Shown: one piece after another, positions 16,269 through 17,257 of the stretch
How positions within the stretch are numbered: the stretch's first letter is position 1
How the letters are laid out: each line of letters opens with the position of its first letter
Notes under the pieces: model-generated
The model's input: only the letters and a program-made list of their open reading frames with translations
Databases searched by the model: none
Told to the model about the DNA's origin: nothing
Assembly: GCA_016256075.1 (NCBI GenBank)
Contig: SDVU01000212.1
Span: forward strand, 1-17,257
Direction of reading: 5' to 3'
Origin: Dictyocoela muelleri
Lineage: Eukaryota; Microsporidia
DNA: 17,257 bases
Made by a program: the position numbers and the translations under genes

Positions 16269-16611
16269 ACAAGAAAAATTATGCCCTGACAAATTTTTGC
16301 TTGAAATTTTTTTTAAAAAAAAGACCCTTATGATAAACAAAAAAAATTAAAAATCGATGTATGTATGAATTGCATATGTTCACAAATAATAAAAATTCGA
16401 CCGCTTTTATAGTTATAGGTCATATCAAGCTAGAATACATTTTTAAATATTATCTGGTGATTTTGATACTATGGTTCGCTCATTTGTTTTTATCATATTG
16501 TGTCACGCGCGCAGCGCAAGATCTATCCGCACCCCGAGACCTTTTATTATTTAACTTATATATTGTGAATTTTTTATATTTTAATTTTTATTAATTTTAT
16601 TTTATGAAATT
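16269..16611. other. No gene recognised
   Basis: AT-rich with one GC-richer patch (GTCACGCGCGCAGCGCAAG, near 16501-16520). A 77-codon open frame at 16361-16594 crosses this patch but shows no recognisable feature. Confidence 0.4.
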
Positions 16612-16690
16612 TTTGTTGACAGCGGGAGTTGAACCCACTAGTTCATTTTTAATACAATTCATCCTAATATCTAGCAAATAAACACAAAGT
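16612..16690 (-). ncRNA. tRNA-like T-arm / B-box relic
   Basis: On the minus strand GTGGG-TTCAACT-CCCGC (16638-16622) folds as a T-arm with a 5-bp stem (one G-U) and a 7-base loop, and GGTTCAACTCC matches the RNA polymerase III B-box. No matching A-box, anticodon arm or acceptor partner is found at the right distance, so it is a tRNA-derived fragment or a short-repeat promoter relic rather than a functional tRNA. Confidence 0.35.
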
Positions 16691-16964
16691 TAAATATTTA
16701 CTGATTATTAATTAATAATTTTTAAAATTACATTTTTTTTGTAATAACTGTATTTTTTAAAAAAAAGTAATTAAATCTTGTCAATATAATTTATTTACAT
16801 TTTTGTTATTTTTTAATGATCTTTATATCTAAAAAATATTTCTGTTATTTATAATAAATCATAAATATAGTATAATTTATAAAATGTAAAATATAAGTTA
16901 CCAATAAAATTTTCATTTTTAAATATTAAATTTATTATTTAAATATATTTAATAAATCGGCTTT

Positions 16965-17034
16965 GGTGTTGTGGCCGAGTTGTAGTCGAAAAAAGATATA
17001 CCATTATGTGGTGGGTTCAACTCCTTCTGTAAAT
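16965..17034 (+). ncRNA. Degenerate tRNA-like sequence with A- and B-boxes
   Basis: TGGCCGAGTTG (16972-16982) matches the A-box and GGTTCAACTCC (17014-17024) the B-box, separated by 31 bases, close to the spacing in ordinary tRNAs. The acceptor ends do not pair and the D-stem is poor, so I read it as a tRNA pseudogene or tRNA-derived repeat. It shares GTGGGTTCAACTCC and CTGT with the minus-strand relic at 16622-16638. Confidence 0.35.
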
Positions 17035-17257
17035 GAAGTTTTAGGTTTATGTGCGGTTTTAGTATGCAATTTCGTGGGTGGATGTTTTTTTTTGTATTTA
17101 CCCCTATGATGCAATCAAGAAAAAAAATTGTGATAATTTTAATAAATAGTTATTATATTATTAATTAAAAATAAAATAAATTTAAAACAATTAATTGATT
17201 AAATTTATCAAAGTGTCAAATTCATTATTTTTTTGTATTTCCTATTTATCATAAAAC
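17035..17257. other. No gene recognised
   Basis: AT-rich tail of the window; nothing supported beyond short A/T runs. Confidence 0.4.

Noticed and set aside
16140-16340. Minus-strand ORF of 66 residues with repeated VRAI/FAVSD
   Set aside because: It is simply a translation of the 22-bp array.

Overview
The window looks like repeat-packed, very AT-rich eukaryotic DNA. A microsporidian or similarly reduced unicellular eukaryote is my best guess. The reasons are one long intronless gene with a TATA-like box about 20 bp before its ATG, extreme A+T content, and decayed Merlin-type DNA transposons and LINEs. This is inference; no rRNA or diagnostic host gene is present to fix the lineage.

Layout. 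Positions 1-2.9 kb hold a dispersed 19-bp minisatellite. It is interrupted by a decayed Merlin element with recognisable terminal inverted repeats (563-1620) and flanked by two small foldback (MITE-like) palindromes (2039-2343 and 2625-2824). Positions 3131-5314 carry the only convincing intact host gene, a 727-residue protein of unknown function. From about 5.4 to 16.3 kb everything I can identify is repeat. There are 22-bp tandem arrays, a 6.3-kb heavily decayed LINE (APE endonuclease, reverse transcriptase, Cys-rich C-terminus), a 0.75-kb element with inverted tandem ends, a second 5'-truncated LINE copy, a Merlin-related deletion derivative, and a MITE-like element. The last kilobase has two tRNA-like T-arm (B-box) sequences in opposite orientation and otherwise no visible gene.

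The main structural result is that the repeats between about 11.9 and 16.27 kb form one large interrupted palindrome. Reading inward from either end, both arms carry the same ordered series: 22-bp units (GAGAGCGATC type), a short T-rich spacer, units of about 22 bp (ACTTATAAACCCC type), a unique block of roughly 100 bp containing TCGATTATTTATGTTTTT, then units of about 14 bp (TTTTTAACCCTTA type). The left arm has been invaded by the second LINE, the Merlin derivative and the 12.0-12.8 kb element, the right arm by the element at 15.06-15.53 kb. Because the arms are copies of each other, each insertion has its 'empty site' on the other arm. The larger LINE also sits between two 22-bp arrays. The architecture (long inverted repeats built of layered tandem subrepeats) recalls Foldback-type elements, and the site is a nested insertion hotspot.

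No system of co-operating genes is visible. The window is best read as a host gene beside a repeat graveyard with a readable insertion history.
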